A stretch of DNA of 64,000 bases. Source: Mycolicibacterium mageritense. GTDB taxonomy: Bacteria > Actinomycetota > Actinomycetes > Mycobacteriales > Mycobacteriaceae. The position numbers and the translations under genes were made by a program. Positions 1 through 7,894 of this stretch are shown piece by piece. The notes below the pieces were generated by a model. The model was not told where the DNA came from. It made no database searches and worked only from the letters and a program-made list of their open reading frames with translations. The stretch lies in assembly GCF_010727475.1 (NCBI RefSeq), contig NZ_AP022567.1, positions 806,001-870,000 of the forward strand. Direction: 5' to 3'. Numbering within the stretch: position 1 is the stretch's first letter; the number at the start of each line of letters is the position of its first letter.

Positions 1-367
1 GAAGGACGCGACCTACTACGTCGTGGTGCCCGCCAGCCCGATCGAAACCGGTGTGGCCGCCACGCACAGTCCGCTGGATGTCTGGGAGGCCACCAAACAG
101 GCTGCGCAGCAACGGCTTGACCACACCCTGACGGCGCTGCGGTCGGAGAACCTCGAGGCCAACGGAGAGCTGGGTGACTATCGTCCGCTGCGGGCGCTGG
201 CGGCGGCCGTCGACGCGTTCCATCCCGACCAGATCGTGATCTCGACGCTGCCGCCAGAGGAATCGGTATGGGAGCGCTTCGACGTCGTCGATCGTGCGCG
301 CACCGATCACCAGATCCCCGTCACCCACGTGGTGGTGCGGGCACACGCCGAGGAACCGGCCTCATGA
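1..367 (+). CDS. Universal-stress-like protein, 5'-truncated by the window edge
   Basis: The reading frame is open from the first codon of the window (frame beginning at base 2), so the start lies upstream. The visible 121 codons include a segment ending in ISTLPP followed by VTHVVV. This resembles the C-terminal half of Usp-like alpha/beta proteins, in which DPLRA...DEIVISTLPP precedes a final hydrophobic strand. Its TGA overlaps the ATG of the next gene (ATGA), which is a true two-domain Usp, so the two are probably co-translated and act together. The exact role is unknown. The Usp-like assignment rests on fold-like sequence pattern and context. Confidence 0.6.
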   Translation, partial: KDATYYVVVPASPIETGVAATHSPLDVWEATKQAAQQRLDHTLTALRSENLEANGELGDYRPLRALAAAVDAFHPDQIVISTLPPEESVWERFDVVDRARTDHQIPVTHVVVRAHAEEPAS

Positions 368-1251
368 CGATCCTGGCGGCGTTCAGCGCCAGCCGCCACA
401 GCAGCGCTCCCCTACACCTGGCAACCCAGATCGCCCGTTCGACCGGCGACTCGGTGGTGGCGGCCGCGGTGGTGGAGCGGCCGTGGCCGCCCAAGGGTGA
501 CCCGGTCGAACAGGAGTACCTCGACTACATCACCACGCAGGCCACCCAGATCCTCGATCGCGCGGTCAGCGCACTGCCGAGCGATGTCGAAATCCCCACG
601 GTGGTACACCAATCCACCTCGGTCCCGAGCGGCTTGCTCGAGCTGGCCGTGGCCCATCAGGCCAACCTCGTGGTCGTCGGTTCATCGTCGGCGGGCCTGC
701 TGGGCCGGGTCGCGCTGGGCAGCGTGACCGAGCGGTTGGTGCACACCGCCGAGATGCCCGTGGCGATCGCGCCGCGCGGCTACTCGCAGAGCGCGGGCCG
801 CATCCGTCGCCTCACCGCGTCATACGGCGGCGAAGCCGATGTCAACGGGCTCATCCCGGCGGCGGCCGAACTGGCCAAGGCCTGGTCGGCGACGTTGCGC
901 ATCGTGTCGTTCACGGTCCGCAACGTGGTGGCGTTCGCCGGCGTCATCGAGTCGTCGGCCGAGGATCTCGTCGTCCAGCAGTGGTCGAAGCGCACGTACG
1001 ACGAAATAGTGAAGCGGCTCAACGAGGTTCGCGAGCGCATGGACGTTCCCGACGTAGACGTCGTGGTGGGCACCGGGCACGATTGGAACTCCGCGGTCCA
1101 GAGCGTGCCGTGGGCCGCCGGCGACATGCTGGTGATGGGCTCGGGTGCGGCTGCGCAGACCTCACATGTGTTCCTCGGGTCGGCCGCGGCCAAGATCCTG
1201 CGGCACGCACCGGTGCCGGTCATGATCGTGCCGCGCCACCAGCCGACATAG
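364..1251 (+). CDS. Tandem universal stress protein (UspA family)
   Basis: A 295-aa soluble protein with two Usp domains. Domain 1 ends with VVGSSSAGLLGRVALGSVTE and domain 2 with VMGSGAAAQTSHVFLGSAA, both variants of the G-x2-G-x9-G(S/T) nucleotide-loop pattern, each followed by the usual 'aPVPVmIVPR' strand. Mycobacterial tandem Usps typically bind ATP and are induced by hypoxia or stress. Here the second loop is degenerate, so nucleotide binding by domain 2 is uncertain. The ATG at 364 is chosen because it overlaps the upstream stop by four bases; the longer open frame to 268 would run through the upstream gene. A sensor kinase follows 29 bp downstream on the same strand. Confidence 0.85.
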   Translation: MTILAAFSASRHSSAPLHLATQIARSTGDSVVAAAVVERPWPPKGDPVEQEYLDYITTQATQILDRAVSALPSDVEIPTVVHQSTSVPSGLLELAVAHQANLVVVGSSSAGLLGRVALGSVTERLVHTAEMPVAIAPRGYSQSAGRIRRLTASYGGEADVNGLIPAAAELAKAWSATLRIVSFTVRNVVAFAGVIESSAEDLVVQQWSKRTYDEIVKRLNEVRERMDVPDVDVVVGTGHDWNSAVQSVPWAAGDMLVMGSGAAAQTSHVFLGSAAAKILRHAPVPVMIVPRHQPT

Positions 1252-1280
1252 TCCCGCCGATGTGATGCACTTAGGCGGTT

Positions 1281-2657
1281 ATGCCAAGAGGAGTAGCCGC
1301 CGCGTGGAGCATCTCGGGCCGTTCGGCGTTCGTGGCCGCGACGGTGGTGTTCGTCAGCCTGGCCGTGGCCGCGGCCGCACTGGCCACGGTGCTGTACCGG
1401 TCGATGCTCTCGGGCGTTGACACCGCTGCGGCCACCCGGGTGGTCGACGTCGCCGACGCGCTGCGCACCACCCCACCGACCGCGCTCGATCCGGCACTGA
1501 TGGCCACCGACGAACGCATCGTCGCGGTCCAGGTCATCACGGCCGGCGGGACTGTGGTCGAACGCTCGTCGTCGGCCCCGCGGACGCCACTGATCCCGAT
1601 CGACGAGGTCGGCGAGGGCATCCGGATCGGGATGCCCGAGCACGCATCGCCTTTCGGCCGGATCAGGTTCAGCGCGCAGACGGTCGACGGGGTCGGCGGC
1701 CGCTACACCGTGCTGGTCGGCGAGGGCAGTCTGCTGGTCGCGTCGACGGTCAAGACCGTCATCGTCGCGCTGGCGATCGCGGCTCCCATCGTGGTCGCGG
1801 TGTCTGCGGCCGCCACCTACCTGCTGGTGCGCCGGTCGATGCGATCGGTGGACGACATCCGGACCCGCGTTGCCGACATCAGCACGTCGGATCTCACCGA
1901 ACGCGTGCCGGTGCCGGGCAGCCGCGACGAGATCGCGGCGCTGGCAGTCACGATGAACGAGATGCTGGCGCGCATCGAAGCCGGGCACACCGCGCAACAG
2001 CGGTTCGTCGGCGACGCGTCCCACGAGCTGCGCAGTCCGCTGGCGAGCATCATCTCGGCGCTGGAAGTGGCCGCAGCGCACCCCGAGCTCAACCAGGAGC
2101 TGGCGAAATCCACGCTGGCCGAAGCGCATCGCATGGAGGCGCTTGTCGCGGATCTGCTGTTGCTGGCCCGCGCCGACGAAGAGCAGCTGGCCGCCAACCC
2201 GACCGACGTCGACCTCGATGACGTCGCCGCGGCGGAAGTGGATCGCCTGCAACGGATCAGCGCGTTGCGAGTCCGCGCGTCGCTCGAGCCGGCTCAGGTG
2301 CGCGGCGCGGCGCCCGCGCTGTCCCGCGTGCTGCGCAACCTGCTCGACAATGCCGAGCGGCACGCATCCACGGCCATCGACGTCGAGTTGCACGCCCGCA
2401 AGACACAGGCCGTCCTCACGGTCGACGACGACGGGCCCGGCATCGCGGTCGCCGACCGTGACCGGGTGTTCGACCGGTTCGTCCGGCTGGATCAGGACCG
2501 CTCCCGCAGCGCAGGCGGCGCGGGCCTCGGGCTGGCCATCGTCCGCGAAATCGTTGCAGCACATGGCGGCACGGTGGCCATCGGCGAATCGCCCGGTGGC
2601 GGGACGCGGGTCACCGTTCAGCTGCCGCTGTCGTACGCGCCCGAGTCGAGCCGATAG
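1281..2657 (+). CDS. Membrane sensor histidine kinase
   Basis: A 458-aa HAMP-type histidine kinase. An N-terminal membrane segment (about residues 14-38) and a second (about 157-183) bracket a roughly 115-residue extracytoplasmic sensor domain. A HAMP linker follows, then the HisKA box with DASHELRSP (phospho-acceptor His248), then the ATPase with N box (LLDNAERHA), DDDGPGIA and the GAGLGLAIV G2 box. Its likely partner is the OmpR-type regulator encoded convergently. The two genes share 40 bp at their 3' ends, an unusual layout for a pair normally co-transcribed. The signal is unknown. Confidence 0.85.
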   Translation: MPRGVAAAWSISGRSAFVAATVVFVSLAVAAAALATVLYRSMLSGVDTAAATRVVDVADALRTTPPTALDPALMATDERIVAVQVITAGGTVVERSSSAPRTPLIPIDEVGEGIRIGMPEHASPFGRIRFSAQTVDGVGGRYTVLVGEGSLLVASTVKTVIVALAIAAPIVVAVSAAATYLLVRRSMRSVDDIRTRVADISTSDLTERVPVPGSRDEIAALAVTMNEMLARIEAGHTAQQRFVGDASHELRSPLASIISALEVAAAHPELNQELAKSTLAEAHRMEALVADLLLLARADEEQLAANPTDVDLDDVAAAEVDRLQRISALRVRASLEPAQVRGAAPALSRVLRNLLDNAERHASTAIDVELHARKTQAVLTVDDDGPGIAVADRDRVFDRFVRLDQDRSRSAGGAGLGLAIVREIVAAHGGTVAIGESPGGGTRVTVQLPLSYAPESSR

Positions 2658-3310
2658 CCCACGCCGCGAACGGTCTCGATGGTGTTGGTGCCGAACGGGA
2701 TGTCGATCTTGCGCCGCACATAACCGACGTACACCTCGACCACATTGTCCGGTCCGTGATGGTGGGCGTCCCAAACGTTGCGCAGGATCTCGGTTTTGGT
2801 GACCACGTTGTCCTTGTTGCGCATCAGGTACTCGAGCAGCCCGTACTCTCGCGGCGTCAGCGAGATCTCCGTCCCGGCGCGTTCGACGACCCGGCGCGCG
2901 GGGTCCAGCGTCAGCGTTCCCGCACTCAGCACGGTGGGCCGCCGCGGCACCGAGCGCCGCACGAGGGCCCGCAGCCGGGCGACCAGTACCCGGAACGAGA
3001 ACGGCTTGGTCAGGTAGTCGTCAGCCCCGAGGTCGAACGCGTCGGTCTGGTCGTACTCGCCGTCCTTGGCGGTCAGCATCAGCACGGGCGTCCACACGTT
3101 CTTGGCCCGCATGCGGCGCAGCACCTCGTAGCCGCTCAGTCCCGGCAGCATGATGTCGAGGACGACGACGTCGAAGTTGTGCTCGACGGCCAGCCACAGC
3201 CCGTCGACACCGTCGGACGACTCGACCACCAGAAAGCCCTCGGCCCGCAACCCGATGCTCAGCGTCGACGCCAGCACGGGTTCGTCGTCGACGACCAAAA
3301 CCTTCATCAC
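2618..3310 (-). CDS. OmpR/PhoB-family response regulator
   Basis: A 230-aa regulator. The receiver domain (VVDDEP acidic pocket, VVLDIMLPG with phospho-acceptor Asp52, LTAKD, KPF lysine) is followed by a winged-helix DNA-binding domain ending in VEVYVGYVRRKID...TVRGVGYRL. The start is GTG 3310 directly followed by ATG 3307, and either may be used. The gene converges on the histidine kinase with a 40-bp overlap, which suggests a cognate pair whose mRNAs are complementary at their ends. The target genes are unknown. Confidence 0.85.
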   Translation of the reverse strand: MMKVLVVDDEPVLASTLSIGLRAEGFLVVESSDGVDGLWLAVEHNFDVVVLDIMLPGLSGYEVLRRMRAKNVWTPVLMLTAKDGEYDQTDAFDLGADDYLTKPFSFRVLVARLRALVRRSVPRRPTVLSAGTLTLDPARRVVERAGTEISLTPREYGLLEYLMRNKDNVVTKTEILRNVWDAHHHGPDNVVEVYVGYVRRKIDIPFGTNTIETVRGVGYRLDSGAYDSGS

Positions 3311-3428
3311 GGCCGATTGTCCAATACATCCGGAGGGCCGGCACGCCGCTCCCCGTCAGCGGGAGCAACGATGAGCGTGACGGGATGTAGTGGGCGGCGC
3401 ACCGGCCTGGCCTTCGGCGGTCGTACGG

Positions 3429-4082
3429 CTAATTCATGTTCCAGGGCTCCCCGTAGGTGGTGACACTGTCACCGGTCGACGCGATCAGCCGGGCGAACGG
3501 ACGCAGCAGCACACCACCGGCCGCACCGGTCACGGTGCCGTGCGCATTGGACACCGCCACACCCCCGCTCGGGCCCTTCACGTCGACCGAGAAGGTCGCC
3601 ACTTCCTGGATACCAGGGCCGTTACCCAGATCGGCGGAAATCGAAACACCCGGGAACAGATTCGGCGTGATCACCTGCGCCAGCGGATCGAAACCGGCCG
3701 ACAGCGGGTTGATGTTGACGTCGTCGAGCAGGATGTTGGGCGTGGTGTAGCTGAAGTTGATGCCGACACCCAACGACCACGGGAAACCGATCTGATAGCC
3801 GAGCTCCAACGTGCCCTCGAACTCCTCGGCACCTGGTCCGGCGACGATGTACTTGGCCCGGCCGGAGTGGAACCACTCCCGCGTCAGCCGGTTGCGGTCC
3901 AACGGGAACACACCGTTGAGGAACGTATCCCACTGCTGGATTGTCAGCGTCCGATCCTGGCCGTCAACCAGGCTCAGCTCGTCGTCCAAGCCGGCGTTGG
4001 CTGTTCCACCGCCCGCCAGTGCGGCAACCATTGCCGTCATCACCGTGACCGCCGCAATCAGCATGCGCCTGATGACCCTCAT
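3429..4082 (-). CDS. MspA-family outer-membrane porin (copy 1)
   Basis: A 217-aa precursor with a 30-residue signal peptide ending TANA, then a mature chain starting GLDDELSLVDGQ. The mature protein is nearly identical to the MspA goblet-shaped octameric porin of M. smegmatis, which carries small hydrophilic solutes across the mycolate outer membrane, and ends in the typical TYGEPWNMN. Constriction aspartates at mature positions 90-91 are kept, while position 93 (Asp in MspA as I recall it) is Asn. The loop after them is three residues longer (NINPLSAGFDPLAQ). RBS GGGAGA precedes ATG 4082. It is a paralogue of the porin at 7895-8539, with a different signal peptide. Confidence 0.93.
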   Translation of the reverse strand: MRVIRRMLIAAVTVMTAMVAALAGGGTANAGLDDELSLVDGQDRTLTIQQWDTFLNGVFPLDRNRLTREWFHSGRAKYIVAGPGAEEFEGTLELGYQIGFPWSLGVGINFSYTTPNILLDDVNINPLSAGFDPLAQVITPNLFPGVSISADLGNGPGIQEVATFSVDVKGPSGGVAVSNAHGTVTGAAGGVLLRPFARLIASTGDSVTTYGEPWNMN

Positions 4083-4181
4083 CGTCTCCCTAGCTGTCTC
4101 GTTTCTGCCACCGCTGAACAGGGCCAGATAGTGGCAAAAAGCCGCTGTGAGATCGCTAAGAACGCAGGTCCGGGCCTGGAG

Positions 4182-4787
4182 CTACCGCGGCCGCAACCCG
4201 GTGTCGAGAACTGCCATGATCCGCTCGGACAGGGCCGCGGCGTCGGTGTCTGGCACCTGACCGTCGCTGGCTGCCACGGCGAGTCCGTGCATCATCAGGT
4301 GGATCGTGAGCGTGACGTCTTCTATGGGCAGGTCGGCGATCTCCCCCGCCTCACGCGCCGAGCGCAGCGCCGCCTCGGCCTCCGCCCGTAACCGGCGCTC
4401 AGCCTCGACGAGCGTCGCGTGCCGCGCGCGGTCACCGAACATCGCACCCCGCATCAACCGGTACAACGCCTGTTCGGACACCGCGAATTCGATGTAGGCA
4501 CAGGTCATTCGGTGCAACGTCTGGATGCCGGGCGGGCCTTCGGTACGGACCCGGACGGCGATCGCGGTCAACTCGTCGAAACCCTCGGCGGCCACGGCGG
4601 CCAGGAGATCCTCTTTGTCGGCGAAATGGCGGTAGCACGCCGCGGGCGATACGCCGACGGCCGTGGCGACCGCCCGCAGCGTCACGTCGCCCGGTCCGGT
4701 CTCGGCGAGTTGCGCGCGCGCCTCGGCGATCAGCGCCCGACGCAGATCACCGTGGTGATAGGTCTTGCGGCCCGGTGTGAACGTCAT
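4182..4787 (-). CDS. TetR-family transcriptional regulator
   Basis: A TetR-type repressor of about 201 aa. The N-terminal HTH reads TLRAVATAVGVSPAACYRHFADKEDLL, followed by a helical C-terminal ligand domain. Start choice: ATG 4787 sits 6 nt from a G-rich Shine-Dalgarno (GGGGGG); an in-frame ATG at 4793 abuts that element and is less likely. It is divergent from the DUF6463 membrane protein, with start codons only about 15 bp apart. The two start regions contain a repeated 18-bp motif that is a good operator candidate, so it probably represses itself and its neighbour. The ligand is unknown. Confidence 0.85.
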   Translation of the reverse strand: MTFTPGRKTYHHGDLRRALIAEARAQLAETGPGDVTLRAVATAVGVSPAACYRHFADKEDLLAAVAAEGFDELTAIAVRVRTEGPPGIQTLHRMTCAYIEFAVSEQALYRLMRGAMFGDRARHATLVEAERRLRAEAEAALRSAREAGEIADLPIEDVTLTIHLMMHGLAVAASDGQVPDTDAAALSERIMAVLDTGLRPR

Positions 4788-4818
4788 TAACATCCCCCCA
4801 TGTGAACGCTCGTAACAT
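4776..4818. promoter_or_regulatory. Candidate TetR operator: two direct repeats over divergent starts
   Basis: TGTGAACGTCATTAACAT at 4776-4793 and TGTGAACGCTCGTAACAT at 4801-4818 agree at 14 of 18 positions with 25 bp between starts. The conserved blocks are TGTGAACG and TAACAT. The first covers the start codon of the tetR gene and the second begins one base before the GTG of the divergent gene. A bound dimer here would block initiation of both genes. Confidence 0.5.
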
Positions 4819-5206
4819 TACCGCATGGGGCGGCAGGTTGGCCGTCGTCGGCGCCGTGGCGCACGTGTCGCTTGCCGCGAAGGCGCGAAAGCCGGTGTGG
4901 TCGCAGATCGCCGACGAGGGCATCGTCAACACGGTCACGTTGGAACCCACGCCCGAGCAGCTGGACAAGGCCGAGGCGTTCTGGTTCAGCCCCGGCAGCT
5001 TCGGGGTACCGTTCGGGCTGCTGGGTGCACTGGTTCTGCACATGACGCGACGCGGACAACCCGTGCCCCGCTGGCTCGGCTGGACGATTGCCGCGTGGGC
5101 TGGCGTGGCGGGCGTACTGCTTCCGAAATCCGGCGCGTGGGCCATCTTCACCGCGGGTGCGCTGTTGATCGCCGGGAATCGGAAGTCCTTGTCCGCCAAC
5201 GGCTAG
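4802..5206 (+). CDS. DUF6463-type small integral membrane protein
   Basis: A 134-aa hydrophobic protein with about four membrane-spanning segments and the pattern GRLAVVGAVAH ... AFWF..GSFGVPFGLLG ... PVPRWLGW ... GVLLPKSGAW, which I recall as typical of DUF6463. The start is GTG 4802, within the second operator repeat. The divergent TetR gene suggests that expression is ligand-controlled. Its stop overlaps the convergent HNH gene by four bases. The biochemical function is unknown. Confidence 0.7.
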   Translation: MNARNITAWGGRLAVVGAVAHVSLAAKARKPVWSQIADEGIVNTVTLEPTPEQLDKAEAFWFSPGSFGVPFGLLGALVLHMTRRGQPVPRWLGWTIAAWAGVAGVLLPKSGAWAIFTAGALLIAGNRKSLSANG

Positions 5207-5904
5207 CAGTGGTCGAGCACCGCTGCCATCGCGGTCCTCTCCTTGGCCGATACCCACAACCCGTAGGCCGCCTTCACGTCGACCTGCCGGGCCACGAACT
5301 CGCACCGAAACGCCGCATTGGGCGGCAGCCAGCTCGCTGCGTCGCGAAACGCCTTGTCGAAGTTGGACTTTGACGCGACAGCAACCAGATTGCGCGGGTC
5401 GTTGGCAAAGTTCCTGCGGCGCACAGGATCCCATGCGCGAGCACCTTTGTACCAGGCGTCGGCCAACGACACCAGGTGGTCGACCTGGACCGCGCCGGAG
5501 GTCTGCGGGCCACGGGCGAACGGGAGCGTCGCACCGGTGTACGGGTCGTGCAACACCCCGGTCTGGGCGTAGCACGTGCCGGGCCGGATCACGAGCTCGG
5601 CGAGATCGCGGCGCAGGATGTCGTCGCGCGTGTTGCAGCCGTTGTGCCCGAACTCGACGTCGACGTCGTCGCTCCAGGCCTCACCGAAGGCCGACCGGTC
5701 GAAATCGGTCTGCCGGTCCCAGCTCTTCACGGGCAGACGTGTGAGCTGTGCGCGCGCGCCCGCGTAGTCCGCGGTGCCAACCGGCAGTGGCCCGACGGGC
5801 GGGCTCACCGGGCCCCGCCGCAGCCACGCCACCCCGAGCACGGCCGCGACCACGAGCGCCACCACCAGGACGGTCCATCCGCCCGAAGGAATGACGCGCC
5901 CCAC
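5203..5904 (-). CDS. Membrane-anchored HNH nuclease-like protein (DUF1524/GmrSD type)
   Basis: A 233-aa protein with one N-terminal membrane anchor or uncleaved signal (about residues 10-29), then a cell-wall-side domain. The C-terminal half contains VQVDHLVSLADAW...FANDPRNLVAV...NFDKAFRDAASWLPP, the DH...N...K pattern of secreted DUF1524/HNH-family proteins. These are predicted metal-dependent nucleases, and actinobacteria carry many exported versions of unclear substrate. The start is GTG 5904 with no obvious Shine-Dalgarno, so it could be leaderless or start slightly later. It converges on the DUF6463 gene with a 4-bp overlap. Confidence 0.78.
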   Translation of the reverse strand: MGRVIPSGGWTVLVVALVVAAVLGVAWLRRGPVSPPVGPLPVGTADYAGARAQLTRLPVKSWDRQTDFDRSAFGEAWSDDVDVEFGHNGCNTRDDILRRDLAELVIRPGTCYAQTGVLHDPYTGATLPFARGPQTSGAVQVDHLVSLADAWYKGARAWDPVRRRNFANDPRNLVAVASKSNFDKAFRDAASWLPPNAAFRCEFVARQVDVKAAYGLWVSAKERTAMAAVLDHC

Positions 5905-5966
5905 ATAGCGGTTCTAGCACTTGAGCCGGTAGAGTGCTAACCAGTTTGACCAACTCGGAGGTTTTC

Positions 5967-6287
5967 GTGCCTACCTATTCCTATGCGTGCACCGAATGCG
6001 ACAACCGCTTCGACGCGGTGCAGGCGTTCAGCGATGATGCGCTGACCACCTGCCCCAAGTGCTCCGGAAAGCTGCGCAAGCTCTTCGGTTCGGTGGGAGT
6101 GGTGTTCAAGGGCAGCGGGTTCTACCGCACCGACAACCGCGACTCGGGCAAGAGCTCGTCCAACGGCTCGTCGAAGAGTTCCGAGTCATCGAGCTCGTCG
6201 TCCTCCGAGAAGTCCTCCAGCTCGGACAGCTCGAGCTCGTCGAGCACCAGCTCGAGCTCCGCGCCTGTCGCGGCAGCCTCCAGCTGA
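5967..6287 (+). CDS. ruc: FmdB-type zinc-ribbon, serine-rich chaperone (Ruc, Rv0991c-like)
   Basis: A 106-aa protein. The first 60 residues form a FmdB zinc ribbon with two Cys pairs (ACTEC and CPKC); the remaining tail is almost entirely Ser, Lys, Glu and Gly and is predicted disordered. This is the architecture of M. tuberculosis Rv0991c, reported as a redox-regulated chaperone (Ruc) whose cysteines release zinc on oxidation and which hands clients to DnaK. GTG 5967 is chosen because CGGAGG lies 5 nt upstream and the family begins MPTYSYAC; the open frame to 5934 would add an atypical extension. It sits near mscL, as in M. tuberculosis. Confidence 0.85.
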   Translation: MPTYSYACTECDNRFDAVQAFSDDALTTCPKCSGKLRKLFGSVGVVFKGSGFYRTDNRDSGKSSSNGSSKSSESSSSSSSEKSSSSDSSSSSSTSSSSAPVAAASS

Positions 6288-6359
6288 CCTGACCGGAGTT
6301 ATCCACAGGCGGGCGCCGACCCCCTCCCGCGACGCCGCGCAGGTGCCTAACGTGGCGCC

Positions 6360-7013
6360 ATGGCCGCTTCCCTCAATCCGTCACCGATTCACCGGCTGAC
6401 GGCCGCGTTGCGCCCTGACTGGTCGAAGACCGTCGCGGCCCGCAGGGTCGCCGCGGCGGCGTTGGTCGTGCTTGCCGCGGTCGCCGCAGTGCGGTCCGAT
6501 CCGCACGGCGAGTACACCGACATCGCGGTCGCGGTCCGTGACCTCACTCCCGGGGTCGAACTGACGGCCGACGACGTCCAGCTCGCGAGCCACCGCAAGG
6601 CGACGCTGCCCGAGGGCGCTCAGACCGAGCTGGCCGCCGTGATCGGTACCACCCTCGCCGGGCCGGTGCGGCGCGGCGAGGTGCTCACCGACGTGCGCTT
6701 GCTGGGCCCCCGGCTCGCCGAGGCGACGGCTGGGCCGGATGCCCGGATCGTGCCCTTACATCTCGCGGATACCGCACTGCTGGACATGATTCGGCCCGGC
6801 GACGTGGTCGACGTGCTGACGGTCGGCGGTGAACAAGAGGACAGCAGGCCGCTCGTGGTCGCAACGGACGCGGTCGTGGTTCTGGTGTCCGAGAAACCCA
6901 AGGGGACGGGCAGCGGCACTGATCGCGTGGCGCTGGTCGCGCTACCGGCCCGAGCCGCCACCGAGGTGGCAGGAACCGGCCTGGTGCAGGCCGTCACCGT
7001 CGTCATGCATTAG
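6360..7013 (+). CDS. SAF-domain protein (RcpC/CpaB-like, Rv0990c-like)
   Basis: A 217-aa protein. One N-terminal transmembrane segment (about residues 27-43, AAALVVLAAVAAVRS) is followed by a SAF/beta-clip domain (DLTPGVELTADDVQ ... GPVRRGEVLTDVRL) and a C-terminal beta domain (IRPGDVVDVLTV ... VALVALPARAATEVAG). SAF domains occur in pilus assembly (CpaB/RcpC) and antifreeze-like proteins; no pilus genes are nearby, so a periplasmic ligand-binding role is only a guess. A lone TTATCCACA lies at 6299-6307 upstream. The 3' end overlaps the convergent small gene by four bases. Confidence 0.75.
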   Translation: MAASLNPSPIHRLTAALRPDWSKTVAARRVAAAALVVLAAVAAVRSDPHGEYTDIAVAVRDLTPGVELTADDVQLASHRKATLPEGAQTELAAVIGTTLAGPVRRGEVLTDVRLLGPRLAEATAGPDARIVPLHLADTALLDMIRPGDVVDVLTVGGEQEDSRPLVVATDAVVVLVSEKPKGTGSGTDRVALVALPARAATEVAGTGLVQAVTVVMH

Positions 7014-7222
7014 CGCGGGGCAGGCGGCTGTGCCGGCCCGTGTTCGAGCGCCTCGAGCACCATGTCAGTCAGCTCGTCGGTGGTCGATGTCGCCGACGGC
7101 GCCGCCGGAGTGGTCGGGCTGGGCTGCGCCGGCTCGGCGACCGCGCCGGGCGCGATCGCGACCATTGCTGCGATACCGAAGGCCAATCCCGCCAACACCA
7201 TCCGGATTCGTCGCCGGACCAT
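7010..7222 (-). CDS. Small exported Pro/Ala-rich protein
   Basis: A 70-aa precursor. A signal peptide (MVRRRIRMVLAGLAFGIAAM ... PGAVA) precedes a short mature chain of Pro, Ala, Thr and Ser ending in an amphipathic DELTDMVLEALEHG helix and PAQPPAPR. ATG 7222 is preferred because CGGAG lies 6 nt upstream; an in-frame ATG at 7258 would add 12 residues without a good ribosome site. It converges with the SAF gene. The function is unknown. Confidence 0.6.
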   Translation of the reverse strand: MVRRRIRMVLAGLAFGIAAMVAIAPGAVAEPAQPSPTTPAAPSATSTTDELTDMVLEALEHGPAQPPAPR

Positions 7223-7356
7223 CACAGCTCCGTTTCTTTTCGGACCCACATTCGACATTCGCGTGAAAGCTAGCAGTTCAAACCGGATGCCGCACGGCGA
7301 ACTGGATTAATGTTCGGCTCATCCACTCATAGCACCAGCCCAGGAAGGGTTCGCGC

Positions 7357-7824
7357 ATGTTGAAAGGCTTCAAGGAGTTCCTCTCCAGAGGCAACGTCAT
7401 CGACCTTGCCGTCGCCGTCGTCATCGGCGCAGCGTTCACCGGTCTCGTTACGGCCTTCACCGAGAAGGTCGTCCAGCCCCTCATCGACCGCGTGGGCGCC
7501 GGACCGGGCAAGGAATACGGCATCCTCAAGATTTCTCTCGGCGGAGATCCTGAGACCTTCGTCGACTTCAACGCCGTGGTGTCGGCGGCCATCAACTTCC
7601 TGCTCGTCGCTGCGGTCCTCTACTTCGTGATCGTGCTGCCGTACAAGAAGTTGCGCGAGCGCGGCGAGGTCGAGCAGGCCCAGGACACCGAGCTGAGCCT
7701 GTTGACCGAGATTCGTGACCTCTTGGCCGAAAACGGCAACGGCTCCAGCGGCAAGCACGTCACCGGACCCGGCACCGGCCCGAGCCCGGACACCGCCGAG
7801 ACGACGAGCGCGGACCGAACCTGA
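7357..7824 (+). CDS. mscL: Large-conductance mechanosensitive channel MscL
   Basis: A 155-aa inner-membrane channel subunit (homopentamer) that releases solutes when membrane tension rises on osmotic downshock. It shows the family N-terminus MLKGFKEFLSRGNVIDLAVAV, TM1 with the gating region VIGAAFTGLV, the periplasmic loop, TM2 (INFLLVAAVLYFVIVLPYKK) and the charged C-terminal helix LLTEIRDLLAE. Its length is close to M. tuberculosis MscL (151 aa). RBS GGAAGG precedes ATG 7357. A strong bidirectional terminator follows. Confidence 0.97.
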   Translation: MLKGFKEFLSRGNVIDLAVAVVIGAAFTGLVTAFTEKVVQPLIDRVGAGPGKEYGILKISLGGDPETFVDFNAVVSAAINFLLVAAVLYFVIVLPYKKLRERGEVEQAQDTELSLLTEIRDLLAENGNGSSGKHVTGPGTGPSPDTAETTSADRT

Positions 7825-7841
7825 GCGAGGTTTCGAGAAAC

Positions 7842-7879
7842 ACAAAACAGCCCCCGGAGCGAGCCGGGGGCTGTTTTGT
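7842..7879. terminator. Bidirectional Rho-independent terminator
   Basis: A perfect 16-bp stem: ACAAAACAGCCCCCGG at 7842-7857 pairs with 7864-7879, around the 6-nt loop AGCGAG. Flanking A/T runs on both strands suit termination of both mscL (+) and porin 2 (-). Confidence 0.9.
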
Positions 7880-7894
7880 ATTGCCTGGGAGATG

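Noticed and set aside
780..2774. 664-aa minus-strand open frame under the histidine kinase
   Set aside because: Arg/Gly/His-rich composition typical of an antisense frame in GC-rich DNA; the + strand kinase has all its motifs and accounts for the region.
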